Shown here one piece after another: positions 1 to 7,294 of a stretch of DNA of 64,000 bases. Made by a program: the position numbers and the translations under genes. The notes beneath the pieces are model-generated. The model saw only the letters and a program-made list of their open reading frames with translations, had not been told where the DNA came from and did not search any database. Numbering within the stretch: the first letter of the stretch is position 1; each line of letters opens with the position of its first letter. The stretch is taken from positions 41,281-105,280 of the forward strand of contig JBOEGX010000003.1 of assembly GCA_050633645.1 (NCBI GenBank). The letters run 5' to 3'. This DNA comes from UBA1672 sp050633645. Its GTDB lineage: Bacteria; Pseudomonadota; Alphaproteobacteria; Micavibrionales; Micavibrionaceae.

Positions 1-398
1 CACCATACAAAGGTGAAGTTGGTCAACGTCGTAACGGTGCGCTGATTTCCATGGAAACTGGGACAGCTGTGGCTTATGCGATTTTCAACTTGCAAGACCG
101 TGGCTCAATGTTTATTGGTCACCAAACTCCTGTTTATGCGGGCATGATCGTGGGGGAGCATAACCGTGAAAATGACCTCGAGATCAATGTTCTTAAAGGG
201 AAAAAGCTGACCAATATGCGCGCATCTGGTACGGATGATGCGGTAACACTTGTGCCCCCACGCCTTATGTCGCTTGAGGATATGATGTCTTATATTAACG
301 ATGATGAACTATTGGAAGTAACACCAAAGAACTTGCGTCTTCGTAAGAAGTTTTTATGCCCGCATGAGCGTAAAAAGGCGTCCCGCGCAGCAGGTTAA
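1..398 (+). CDS. typA: TypA/BipA translational GTPase, C-terminal part (5' end outside window)
   Basis: The window opens inside the last ~131 codons of TypA/BipA, a ribosome-binding translational GTPase involved in stress adaptation and 50S assembly. The C-terminal hallmarks are visible: RRNGALIS, AVAYAIFNLQDRG, VYAGMIVGEH and KKLTNMRASGTDDA, then a basic tail ending KKASRAAG. The G domain lies upstream of the window. The frame is open from base 3, and the ATG at 51 is internal, not a start. A hairpin with a T-run follows the stop codon. Confidence 0.95.
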   Translation, partial: PYKGEVGQRRNGALISMETGTAVAYAIFNLQDRGSMFIGHQTPVYAGMIVGEHNRENDLEINVLKGKKLTNMRASGTDDAVTLVPPRLMSLEDMMSYINDDELLEVTPKNLRLRKKFLCPHERKKASRAAG

Positions 399-425
399 TC
401 AAATAAGAATATTGCGATGCAATGT

Positions 426-456
426 AAATCGGTGTTGGTAAAACGCCGATTTTTCT
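426..456 (+). terminator. Rho-independent terminator after typA
   Basis: An inverted repeat (aaatcggtg at 426-434, cgccgattt at 444-452, one G-T pair) is followed by a run of T. It lies 28 bases after the typA stop codon and before the desaturase gene. Confidence 0.7.
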
Positions 457-517
457 TGTCGGGTAAAGTATAAACTGCAACACTCCTGTGTGGAAAATAT
501 AAGGAATTAAAAAGTAA

Positions 518-1606
518 ATGTATGAAAATGCCGCGATGCGGGTAGATAATCAGAGTGATAAAAGTTCGGTAGAGCGCAACCAAAATCAATCACAAGTAAA
601 AGCAAAAGATACGGTAAGAGAACTGGTTGACCATTGTTCTAAATATCAGGAGTCCGATAACAGGAAAGCGTCATTGCAGGTTGTTAATACATTGGTGCCG
701 TTCTTCGCATTATGCGCGTTAATGTTATACAGTTTCCCCCATGCATATTGGCTCACCGCGCTTCTTACGCCGTTGGCCTCTTTTTTATTGGTGCGCATTT
801 TTATTATTCAACATGATTGCGGGCATGGCTCATTTTTCACAAAACGAAAATGGAATAATCGTGTAGGCCGCTTCATGAGCCTTTTAACATGGACACCATA
901 TGATTTCTGGCGCAAGACCCATAATATGCATCATTCAGGTTCAGGTAACCTGGATAACCGAGGCTTTGGCGCTATTGAAACGATTACTGTCGCTGAATAT
1001 GAGGCATTAAGCCCTAAAATGAAGTTTTTGTATCGTGCCTATCGTAATCCATACATTATGCTTCTCTTCGGCACACCTTTTTTTATTATTATAGGCCAAC
1101 GTATTCCTAATGCGGAACCGTTTCCATTTTACGAAGCAAAGAAAACAGTGAGTTTGAAACAAATCTGGAAAAGTGTTTTTGGCTTAAATGCCGCTTTAAT
1201 GATGGTTTTCGGTGTATTGGGTATGTTTTTTGGTCTTGCACCAGTACTACTTACATATATTCCTGTTGTCGTCGGTACGTCATGGATTGGCGGTTGGCTA
1301 TTTTATATTCAGCATCAATTTGAGGATGCGCATTGGGCTAATCAAGATGATTGGGATTACCATGAAGCCGCCGTAATGGGCAGTTCTTATTATGACCTTC
1401 ATCCTATTATGCATTGGCTAACGGGGAATATCGGCTTGCACCATATTCATCATTTGAATTTAAAAATCCCAAACTATCGCCTTCATGAATGTCTAAATGA
1501 TAATGATGATTTGCGTGAAATTAATCGTATTGGCTTTCTTGAGAGTTTCAAATACGCAAAATTGGCGCTCTGGGATGAAAAACAGAATAAAATGATACCA
1601 TTCTAA
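518..1606 (+). CDS. Membrane fatty acid desaturase
   Basis: A 362-residue integral-membrane di-iron desaturase that introduces double bonds into acyl lipids at the inner membrane. The three histidine boxes are clear: HDCGH at about residues 99-103, HNMHH at about 135-139, and HHIHH at about 308-312 followed by IPNYRLHEC, a pattern typical of the omega-3/omega-6 (DesA-like) group. Hydrophobic segments lie around residues 57-97 and 170-260. The start at 518 follows AAGGAA at 501-506; an in-frame ATG at 536 is an alternative. Substrate position and head group cannot be told from sequence. The gene is followed by the metallophore locus but has its own upstream terminator, so a functional link is not implied. 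Confidence 0.9.
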   Translation: MYENAAMRVDNQSDKSSVERNQNQSQVKAKDTVRELVDHCSKYQESDNRKASLQVVNTLVPFFALCALMLYSFPHAYWLTALLTPLASFLLVRIFIIQHDCGHGSFFTKRKWNNRVGRFMSLLTWTPYDFWRKTHNMHHSGSGNLDNRGFGAIETITVAEYEALSPKMKFLYRAYRNPYIMLLFGTPFFIIIGQRIPNAEPFPFYEAKKTVSLKQIWKSVFGLNAALMMVFGVLGMFFGLAPVLLTYIPVVVGTSWIGGWLFYIQHQFEDAHWANQDDWDYHEAAVMGSSYYDLHPIMHWLTGNIGLHHIHHLNLKIPNYRLHECLNDNDDLREINRIGFLESFKYAKLALWDEKQNKMIPF

Positions 1607-1613
1607 TTTTTTT

Positions 1614-1641
1614 GTAACGCTTTTCGTTTCTTATTCGAATA
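1614..1641 (+). promoter_or_regulatory. ECF-sigma-type promoter of the first precursor gene (GTAACG-N16-CGAATA)
   Basis: GTAACG at 1614-1619, exactly 16 bases, then CGAATA at 1636-1641; the ATG of the first precursor is 47 bases downstream. The same two hexamers with the same spacing and the same distance to the ATG recur before the second precursor. The form resembles the GTAACC-N16-CGAA motif described for Caulobacter SigF, an ECF sigma factor of metal/oxidative stress. No sigma factor gene is in this window. Confidence 0.65.
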
Positions 1642-1687
1642 TCCTCGCATATCATTAATATCCAAATGACATGAGAGGGAAATATTC

Positions 1688-2017
1688 ATGACAACTAAAC
1701 TGAAAAACAAAAAACTTGCAACGGCAGCTTTTGCTGGCCTATTGGCAATGGGTGCATTTTCTGCAGCTCCTGCTTTCGCAGGTAGCCATGGCACAAATGG
1801 TTGTAGCGCAGCCGGATGTAACGCAAAAACAGAAAAAAATGCATGCAAAACGAAGAGCGGCTGTAAATCTTCGTGTAAGGCAAAGTCAGGATGCAAAGAT
1901 GCAAATGCGTGTAAATCTAAATGTACTAAATCTAAAGAGCAATGTTCAAAAAAGAAGTCACAATGCACTAAAAAATCACAACAGCATCATAACAACAATG
2001 ATCGCTATAATGATTAA
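1688..2017 (+). CDS. Secreted Cys-rich precursor peptide, basic core (bufferin/HvfA-like RiPP)
   Basis: A 109-residue exported peptide with a Sec signal (KNKKLATAAFAGLLAMGAFS, cleavage probably after AAPAFA) and a low-complexity core. The core carries ten cysteines in Gly/Ser/Ala-Cys-Lys contexts (SGC-K, NAC-K, SSC-K) and many lysines, ending in a His/Asn-rich tail. Together with the MNIO enzyme downstream, this is the layout of HvfA/bufferin-type metallophore precursors, whose Cys residues are oxidatively modified and bind copper or other metals. The leader is nearly identical to the next gene's leader, while the core charge is opposite. RBS GAGAGGGA precedes the ATG. An unmodified secreted metallothionein-like peptide is the main alternative. 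Confidence 0.75.
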   Translation: MTTKLKNKKLATAAFAGLLAMGAFSAAPAFAGSHGTNGCSAAGCNAKTEKNACKTKSGCKSSCKAKSGCKDANACKSKCTKSKEQCSKKKSQCTKKSQQHHNNNDRYND

Positions 2018-2040
2018 CTCTACATGTGTGTAAATTATTA

Positions 2041-2068
2041 GTAACGCCATTTGTAATTCTATCGAATA
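2041..2068 (+). promoter_or_regulatory. ECF-sigma-type promoter of the second precursor gene
   Basis: GTAACG (2041-2046), 16 bases, CGAATA (2063-2068), then 47 bases to the ATG, identical in design to the box at 1614-1641. It also sits in a long-loop inverted repeat (2040-2050 with 2072-2082), so the same stretch could act as a weak attenuator between the two precursor genes. Confidence 0.65.
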
Positions 2069-2115
2069 TGTATGGTGTTACTATTTTGAAGTTATAAAAC
2101 AGAAGGATAATCTCT

Positions 2116-2445
2116 ATGAACGATAAATTTAAAAACAAAAAATTGGCAACGGCGGCTTTGGCAGGAATTCTTGCAATGGGCGCATTCTCTGCTGCTCCAG
2201 CTTATTCTGACCCCGCAAAGGGTAGTGCAGCAGGGTGCAGCAATGCCGCTGGTGAGAACGCATGTGGCGCAGCTGATGCAAGCAAGGACGCAAACTCTTG
2301 CAAAGACGCTTCATCATGTAAGGATGATAGCTCATGTAAAGACGACTCATCTTGCAAGGACGACAGCTCATGTAAAGATGATGCATCATGTAATGGCGAA
2401 GACGGTTCACATGACGAAGAAACACACGAAGAAGGCCACGAGTAA
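2116..2445 (+). CDS. Secreted Cys-rich precursor peptide, acidic hexad-repeat core (bufferin/HvfA-like RiPP)
   Basis: A 109-residue paralogue of the preceding peptide. The leader KNKKLATAALAGILAMGAFS matches it almost residue for residue, but the core is acidic: six cysteines spaced exactly six residues apart in a C-K-D-x-S-S register (about residues 57-92), two further Cys before them, and a Glu/His tail (THEEGHE). HvfA uses Cys within short repeats (EGKCG) as substrate for its MNIO enzyme; the repeat here has the same modular logic but a different sequence. RBS AGAAGGA lies 9 bases before the ATG. It is followed after 35 bases by the modifying enzyme, and its own ECF-type promoter could transcribe both genes. 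Confidence 0.78.
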   Translation: MNDKFKNKKLATAALAGILAMGAFSAAPAYSDPAKGSAAGCSNAAGENACGAADASKDANSCKDASSCKDDSSCKDDSSCKDDSSCKDDASCNGEDGSHDEETHEEGHE

Positions 2446-2480
2446 TATCGCGCTTTCTAATAAATAGAGGGTTTTAATGC

Positions 2481-4136
2481 ATGACAATGCAAGATACAGA
2501 ATTTCCTCAAATGGGGTATGGGTTGGGCTTTCGTCCGACCCATTTCTCTTACATAAAAGAACATAAACCTGACATTGATTGGTTTGAGGTCATCTCCGAG
2601 AATTATATGGATACTGGGGGCAAGCCGCGCCGCCTTCTGGATGAGCTGCGCGAGCATTACCCGATTGTGATGCATGGCGTGTCCTTATCCATCGGCACAG
2701 TTGACCCGATCAATTCCGAATATATCGCAAAGCTTCGTAAGCTTATCGATGACGTAAACCCTAAATGGGTAAGCGACCATTTGTGTTGGACGGGCGTAGC
2801 GCATAAAAATTCACACGACCTTCTGCCCGTTCCCTATACTGATGAAGCACTGAAACACATTATTGAGCGCATAAAGCAGGTACAGGACGCATTAGGCAGG
2901 CGGATTATCCTCGAAAACCCCTCCACATATCTGGAATTCACCGCCTCCACCATGACCGAATGGGATTTCATTAAGACAATGGCGGAAGAAGCTGATTGCG
3001 GGCTTCTACTCGATGTGAATAATATTTATGTCAGTTGCTATAACCATCGCTGGGATCCAAAAACATATATTGACGCGCTCCCCCTTGATCGGGTGCAGCA
3101 AATCCACCTGGCAGGGCACACCAATAAAGGCACGCATATTGTTGATACGCACGATGACCACGTGATTGATGAGGTCTGGACGATGTATCGCTATATCATT
3201 GAAAAGGGCGGCTTTAAAAACACCATGGTGGAATGGGATGATAAAATCCCTGAATTCCCCGTGGTGATGGAGGAGGTCGACAAGGCAAAGCATTGGGCGA
3301 GCGCTGATCACGCCCCTACTGAAATGCCGTCCTTCCAATCCTTCCGTGACAATATCCGCCCCAGTGAAAAACTCACACCGTATGAAGATGAACTGGGCGA
3401 TATGCAAGAGGCCATTTTAAGCGGGGATGGTGAGCATATGTCCCCCCAAACCCGCATCGTGCCAAAGCCAGACTTTGCACCCGAAGAACAAATAGATAGA
3501 TATATCAAGGGCTACCGCTATCGCCTGTTTGATCTGGTTTATGATGATTATCCCGCTTTGCGTGCGTTGCTCGGTAAGCCCGCGACCGATAAACTGATCC
3601 GCGAATATGTGCAGGCCACGCCCTCCACCCATTTTAATATCAGCCGCTATGTTGAGCATTTCCCGGATTACGTGCGCGATAACGCATCGCCCTTCGCTTA
3701 TGAGCTTTGCGTTCTTGAAACCGCTCTCTCTCGGATTTTCGATGCGCAGGAATCAGCCGCCCTAACTCAAGATGATTTAACGGGATTAACCCCCGAAAGT
3801 TTCATGGAGATGGAGCTAAAGCCCCGCGCGGCGCTTAAGCTCTTTGCATTTTCCTATCCCGTGAACGCCGTGTATCAGGCGCATTTGAACGGGGAGGGCA
3901 TCACTGACCCCGAAAAGGAAACGAGCTTTTTGGCCGTCTTCCGCCATGAAGATAAGCTCTGGCGATTGGATCTGGAAGAGCGCGAATATATGGTTCTATC
4001 CTCACTCTTCGCCGGTCTCCCTGTGGGCGAAGCATTAAACGCCGCTATATCCGACGATGACGAAACCGCCTTCACCGCAATCGGTGATTGGTTTTCCAAA
4101 TGGATGGGGAATGGGCTGCTTGCGAAGGCTGCGTAA
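2481..4136 (+). CDS. MNIO (DUF692) RiPP-modifying enzyme fused to a DUF2063 domain (BufB-BufC / HvfB-HvfC fusion)
   Basis: A 551-residue two-domain protein. Residues ~8-290 form a multinuclear non-heme iron oxidase (DUF692/MNIO): YGLGFR, HGVSLSIG (H65), SDHLCW (D99/H100), LENPSTYL (E145), LLLDVNNIYVS (D178, N181), HLAGH (H209/H213), DTHDDHV and MVEWD (E251), which supply the iron ligands of the barrel. Residues ~300-545 are DUF2063 (partner-protein domain of HvfC/BufC) with the typical RYRLFDLVYDDYPALRALLG start. In described systems these are two proteins that jointly convert precursor Cys residues to oxazolone/thioamide or related heterocycles; here they are one chain. The two precursor genes lie directly upstream. 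No DoxX-like HvfD/BufD gene is visible nearby. The start at 2481 follows TAGAGG. Confidence 0.92.
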   Translation: MTMQDTEFPQMGYGLGFRPTHFSYIKEHKPDIDWFEVISENYMDTGGKPRRLLDELREHYPIVMHGVSLSIGTVDPINSEYIAKLRKLIDDVNPKWVSDHLCWTGVAHKNSHDLLPVPYTDEALKHIIERIKQVQDALGRRIILENPSTYLEFTASTMTEWDFIKTMAEEADCGLLLDVNNIYVSCYNHRWDPKTYIDALPLDRVQQIHLAGHTNKGTHIVDTHDDHVIDEVWTMYRYIIEKGGFKNTMVEWDDKIPEFPVVMEEVDKAKHWASADHAPTEMPSFQSFRDNIRPSEKLTPYEDELGDMQEAILSGDGEHMSPQTRIVPKPDFAPEEQIDRYIKGYRYRLFDLVYDDYPALRALLGKPATDKLIREYVQATPSTHFNISRYVEHFPDYVRDNASPFAYELCVLETALSRIFDAQESAALTQDDLTGLTPESFMEMELKPRAALKLFAFSYPVNAVYQAHLNGEGITDPEKETSFLAVFRHEDKLWRLDLEEREYMVLSSLFAGLPVGEALNAAISDDDETAFTAIGDWFSKWMGNGLLAKAA

Positions 4137-4168
4137 TGTCATTGCGAGGGGGATACAAAAACTAATGT

Positions 4169-4224
4169 GTCATTCTGAGGCAAAGCCGAAGAATCTAAGA
4201 TTCTTCACTCTCGTTCAGGATGAC
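4169..4224. repeat. Palindromic repeat element, copy A
   Basis: An imperfect palindrome running from GTCATTCTGAGG to TCAGGATGAC with GAAGAATCT/AAGATTCTT in the middle. It belongs to a five-copy family in this window (4169, 5187, 31195, ~31571, 32838). On the minus strand it provides the last codons (RHPERE) and the stop of the neighbouring startless frame. Confidence 0.85.
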
Positions 4225-4945
4225 GAAGAGCCTTAATCCAATTACATAGCTTTATAAATAGATGCTTTAGTGAGTTTGGCTTAGATATCCTGTGTTTTTC
4301 ATTTAACTCATACCTAAAATATTTTTCTTTATACTTGTTTCTTATGATTAACTTATCGCTATACAGTTTTTTGTATTTTATGTAGGGATGCTTGATATAA
4401 AAGACGGGTTCACATTCTATAATTTCTTTAAAATCATAATTTATTATTGATGAAAAAGGCATGTGGTAAATTAAGCAAGCGTTGGCAATTTCTCGAAACC
4501 CTTTAAATGTCCGCCCTTTCGTCTCTATAAAAAAAGCATTGTGCTTATCTATATAAATACTAGATGAGTAAAACCAAATGTGCTGTTGAAAATTTAACCC
4601 TGTATTGTCTATATAGCCACTAGGTAATGTTTGTTCTTCGAAGTCATGAAACCAGAGATGATTTATATATGCATCATCATCTAGATTCCACGGGTAGTTT
4701 TTCCAAAATACAAAGCGTATTCCAATGTCTCTTTTACCATGTTTGTATTTGCCTAATACGTATTCATCGAGTGGTTTTTCAATACGGTCTCTAAATTCTA
4801 AATTGGTTTTTATTTCGTGGGTTTTCCTTTTGAAATTCCAACTGATAACAAATTTTATTAAGTGATAACTGCCAATGAAGAAGATAATGTCCTTAAGGAG
4901 GTTTATCCATTCGTGATATTCTCGATATATTGGATAATACTTTCT
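4205..4945 (-). pseudogene. Startless open frame of about 245 codons, unknown function
   Basis: On the minus strand one frame stays open from just after the ABC-F stop codon (about 4945) to a TGA at 4205. No ATG, GTG or TTG occurs before a methionine 162 codons in (4462). The translation looks protein-like (WFHDFEEQTLPSGYIDN, NAFFIETKGRTFKGFREIAN) and not like random sequence. The C-terminus is formed by the palindromic repeat. I read it as a gene that lost its 5' end, or one using a rare start; no family is recognised. Confidence 0.45.
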
Positions 4946-4949
4946 ATAC

Positions 4950-6794
4950 TCACCCCTTCATCTCCTCCAATTCCAACCACCGAAGCTCTTTCTCTGCCAA
5001 TGTATCTTGCACATCAGGCAGACGAGTAGAGGCGCGCATGAACTTATCCGCATCACTCATATATAAATCAGGGTCTTCAAGTAAAGCCTGTAAATCTGAC
5101 ACTTCTTTTTCGAGCTTTTTAATCTCCTTCGGCAGTTTCTCAAGCTCTAATTTGTATTTATAGGAGAGCTTGCCATCACCTTTATTGTCATTCTGAGGAG
5201 GCGTAGCCTGCGAAGAATCTTTAGATCCTTCGCTGCGCTCAGGATGACGGGGTGAGGGCTTCTGCTTCTCTTCTGCCGCTTTTGCCGCCTTAAATGCGAT
5301 ATAATCGCTGTAACCGCCGATAATGCCCTCAACCTCGGCATTGCCTTCAAACGCCAATGTCTTCGTCACCACCTGATCCAAAAAGTCACGGTCATGTGAT
5401 ACAACAAATAGCGTGCCGTCATATTTCTTCAAAATGCCAGTGAGCATATCAAGCGTATCCATATCCAAATCATTTGTCGGCTCATCCATAATGAGCATGC
5501 TTCCCGGGTTCGATAGGATTTTAGACAGCATCAAACGGTTCTTCTGTCCGCCCGATAACGTCGAAACCTGCCGCCAAGCGTCTTCAGGGTCAAACAAGAA
5601 ATCCTTCAAATACCCGCAAACATGGCGTGATTTTCCGCGCACATCCAAATAATCAGAGCCTTCAGGGCATAAATTATCTTTAAGCGATTTTTCTTCCTGC
5701 AGCATCGAACGCTTCTGATCGAAATAGCTGAATGTTAGGTTCTTCGCCATCTTAATGCGGCCCGAATCTGGCTCTTCTTCCCCTGTCAAAAGGCGTAAAA
5801 ACGTAGTTTTACCCGCGCCGTTCTTGCCCAAAATTCCGATGCGGTCGCCTTTTTTAATGCGCATATTGAACTTATCAAGGATGAGCTTATCACCATAGCT
5901 TTTGCCAATATTGAAAAACTCCGCGACATTGCGCGATGATTCCTCCGCCGTAATCACGGGAAGGTCAATTTTAGAGGTCACGCGGCGATAGGCTTTGGCG
6001 TCTTTTTCAAACTGCGCACGTGCCTCAAACGCTTCTGCTTGGCGGCGAACGTTGCGCTTTACACGCGCTTTTACACCCTTATTCGCCCATTCGATTTCCT
6101 GATCAACCTTTTTTGCGCGGTTATGAAGCTCGCGTCCCTCTTGCTCCAACATCTCCTTCGACCATTCCTCGAAATGAGCAAATCCCCGCGGCGCAGTGCG
6201 TAAAGATCCGCGATCAATCCAAAATACGCGATCGGTTGTGTTGGCCAGAAACTTACGATCATGCGAAACAATAACAACGGCGCCGGGATAGCGCGAAATA
6301 TACCCCTCCAACCATTCAATCAGCTCCAAATCCATATGGTTTGTCGGCTCATCAAGCAACAGGATATCAGGCTCTTCCACGAGTGCACGAGCGAGAGATG
6401 CACGGCGCAGCTGCCCCCCCGATAAATTCTCTAACGTGTCATTGACATTCAAATGCAGCGGCGCAATCACCATTTCAATGCGGTAATCAATATCCCAATC
6501 TTCCAAATCATCAGGCAATCCTTCAAACACATATTCTTTGACCGTCATACCAGGGGCTGGCTTCACATTTTGTTGCATATAGCCCGTCGTCGTCCCCGCA
6601 AGCAGGAAACGTTTTCCGTCATCAAGCTCACGCTCCCCCGTGATCATATTCATGAGCGTGGTTTTCCCCGCGCCATTCTTCCCGACCAGCGCGATTTTCC
6701 GCCCCGAATGAATATGAAAGGTCATGCCCTCGAAAAACGGTTTCGCCGCAATCATCACGGTGGCTTCTTCTACACTTAAAATCAGGTCGGACAT
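4950..6794 (-). CDS. uup: ABC-F family ATPase, Uup-like
   Basis: A 614-residue soluble tandem-ABC protein without membrane segments, of the ABC-F class that acts on ribosomes or DNA structures. The first cassette shows GKNGAGKTT, LSGGQLRRASLARAL and LLLDEPTNHMDL; the second shows GKNGAGKTT, LSGGQKNRLMLSKIL and LIMDEPTNDLDM. The inter-cassette linker is rich in Arg/Lys, and the C-terminal ~70 residues form a coiled coil (LEKLPKEIKKLEKEVSDL), the Uup-type DNA-binding tail. Between cassette 2 and this tail a ~20-residue insert rich in S, P, E and R is encoded by a copy of the palindromic repeat at 5187-5248, in frame. The start at 6794 (MSDLILSVEEA) agrees with the family. Confidence 0.92.
   Translation of the reverse strand: MSDLILSVEEATVMIAAKPFFEGMTFHIHSGRKIALVGKNGAGKTTLMNMITGERELDDGKRFLLAGTTTGYMQQNVKPAPGMTVKEYVFEGLPDDLEDWDIDYRIEMVIAPLHLNVNDTLENLSGGQLRRASLARALVEEPDILLLDEPTNHMDLELIEWLEGYISRYPGAVVIVSHDRKFLANTTDRVFWIDRGSLRTAPRGFAHFEEWSKEMLEQEGRELHNRAKKVDQEIEWANKGVKARVKRNVRRQAEAFEARAQFEKDAKAYRRVTSKIDLPVITAEESSRNVAEFFNIGKSYGDKLILDKFNMRIKKGDRIGILGKNGAGKTTFLRLLTGEEEPDSGRIKMAKNLTFSYFDQKRSMLQEEKSLKDNLCPEGSDYLDVRGKSRHVCGYLKDFLFDPEDAWRQVSTLSGGQKNRLMLSKILSNPGSMLIMDEPTNDLDMDTLDMLTGILKKYDGTLFVVSHDRDFLDQVVTKTLAFEGNAEVEGIIGGYSDYIAFKAAKAAEEKQKPSPRHPERSEGSKDSSQATPPQNDNKGDGKLSYKYKLELEKLPKEIKKLEKEVSDLQALLEDPDLYMSDADKFMRASTRLPDVQDTLAEKELRWLELEEMKG
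5187..5248. repeat. Palindromic repeat element, copy B, in frame inside the ABC-F gene
   Basis: Same family as copy A: it begins GTCATTCTGAGG and ends CGCTCAGGATGAC. It is read through on the minus strand as a polar peptide containing RHPERSEGSKDSS, located in the linker between the second ATPase cassette and the coiled-coil tail, where an insert is likely tolerated. Confidence 0.85.
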
Positions 6795-6860
6795 ATCTAC
6801 TCTCTATGGGCTATTTATGCGCCGTTTGTAGCAGAATGAGAGAGGGAGGGGAATATAATA

Positions 6861-7292
6861 TTATGTTTTCATGATTTTAAACGCTTGGGCAAAACAGGAA
6901 AAAATGAATACGCATATTATCAGATAAGATAGGGGAACAAACACAGAATGATATGATTTTATAAACGTTGAAAATATACCTATTAACCCTATTGATATTA
7001 ATGTCGTATTTAAAAAAATTGGAACACACAGAATTATAAAATTCTGCAAAAATATTTTTAGATTCGCTAATCTGTGTACCTTGTAAATATACAGTGCCAC
7101 AGTAAATAGCGTAGCTAAAAAGAAGTATGTTAAGGAGAAAGGAAAATGTTTTTGGCCAAAGAACAAAAAACTATGGACAGGGCTAAGAACAAAAATAAGG
7201 GCTATCAAAAGGTAGATTGTTTTTTCTATCTTTGTTACAGAACCTTTCTTTAACTTTTCTGATAATTTCCGATGATCTAAAATTGTGAACAT
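6861..7292 (-). CDS. Small multi-pass membrane protein, unknown function
   Basis: A 143-residue hydrophobic protein with a short basic N-terminus (LSEKLKKGSVTKIEK) and about four predicted membrane helices (around residues 25-43, 50-68, 80-103, 112-138). It starts within 3 bases of the 2-oxoadipate dioxygenase stop codon on the same strand, so it may be co-transcribed. No family motif is recognised and no Shine-Dalgarno sequence stands out. Confidence 0.5.
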   Translation of the reverse strand: MFTILDHRKLSEKLKKGSVTKIEKTIYLLIALIFVLSPVHSFLFFGQKHFPFSLTYFFLATLFTVALYIYKVHRLANLKIFLQNFIILCVPIFLNTTLISIGLIGIFSTFIKSYHSVFVPLSYLIICVFIFSCFAQAFKIMKT

Positions 7293-7294
7293 GT

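Noticed and set aside
1603..1968. Minus-strand frame opposite the first precursor gene
   Set aside because: Composition mirrors the Cys/Lys codons of the real gene; no ribosome binding site or family.
2040..2082. Inverted repeat as a terminator between the two precursor genes
   Set aside because: The loop is 21 bases, there is no T-run, and the left arm is explained by the -35 box of the second promoter.
2281..2400. CRISPR-like short repeats
   Set aside because: The 18-base periodicity is the coding repeat of the C-K-D-x-S-S hexad; there are no spacers or cas genes.
1688..2445. Plain metallothioneins
   Set aside because: Signal peptides, shared leader and the adjacent MNIO-DUF2063 enzyme favour RiPP precursors, though it cannot be excluded by sequence alone.
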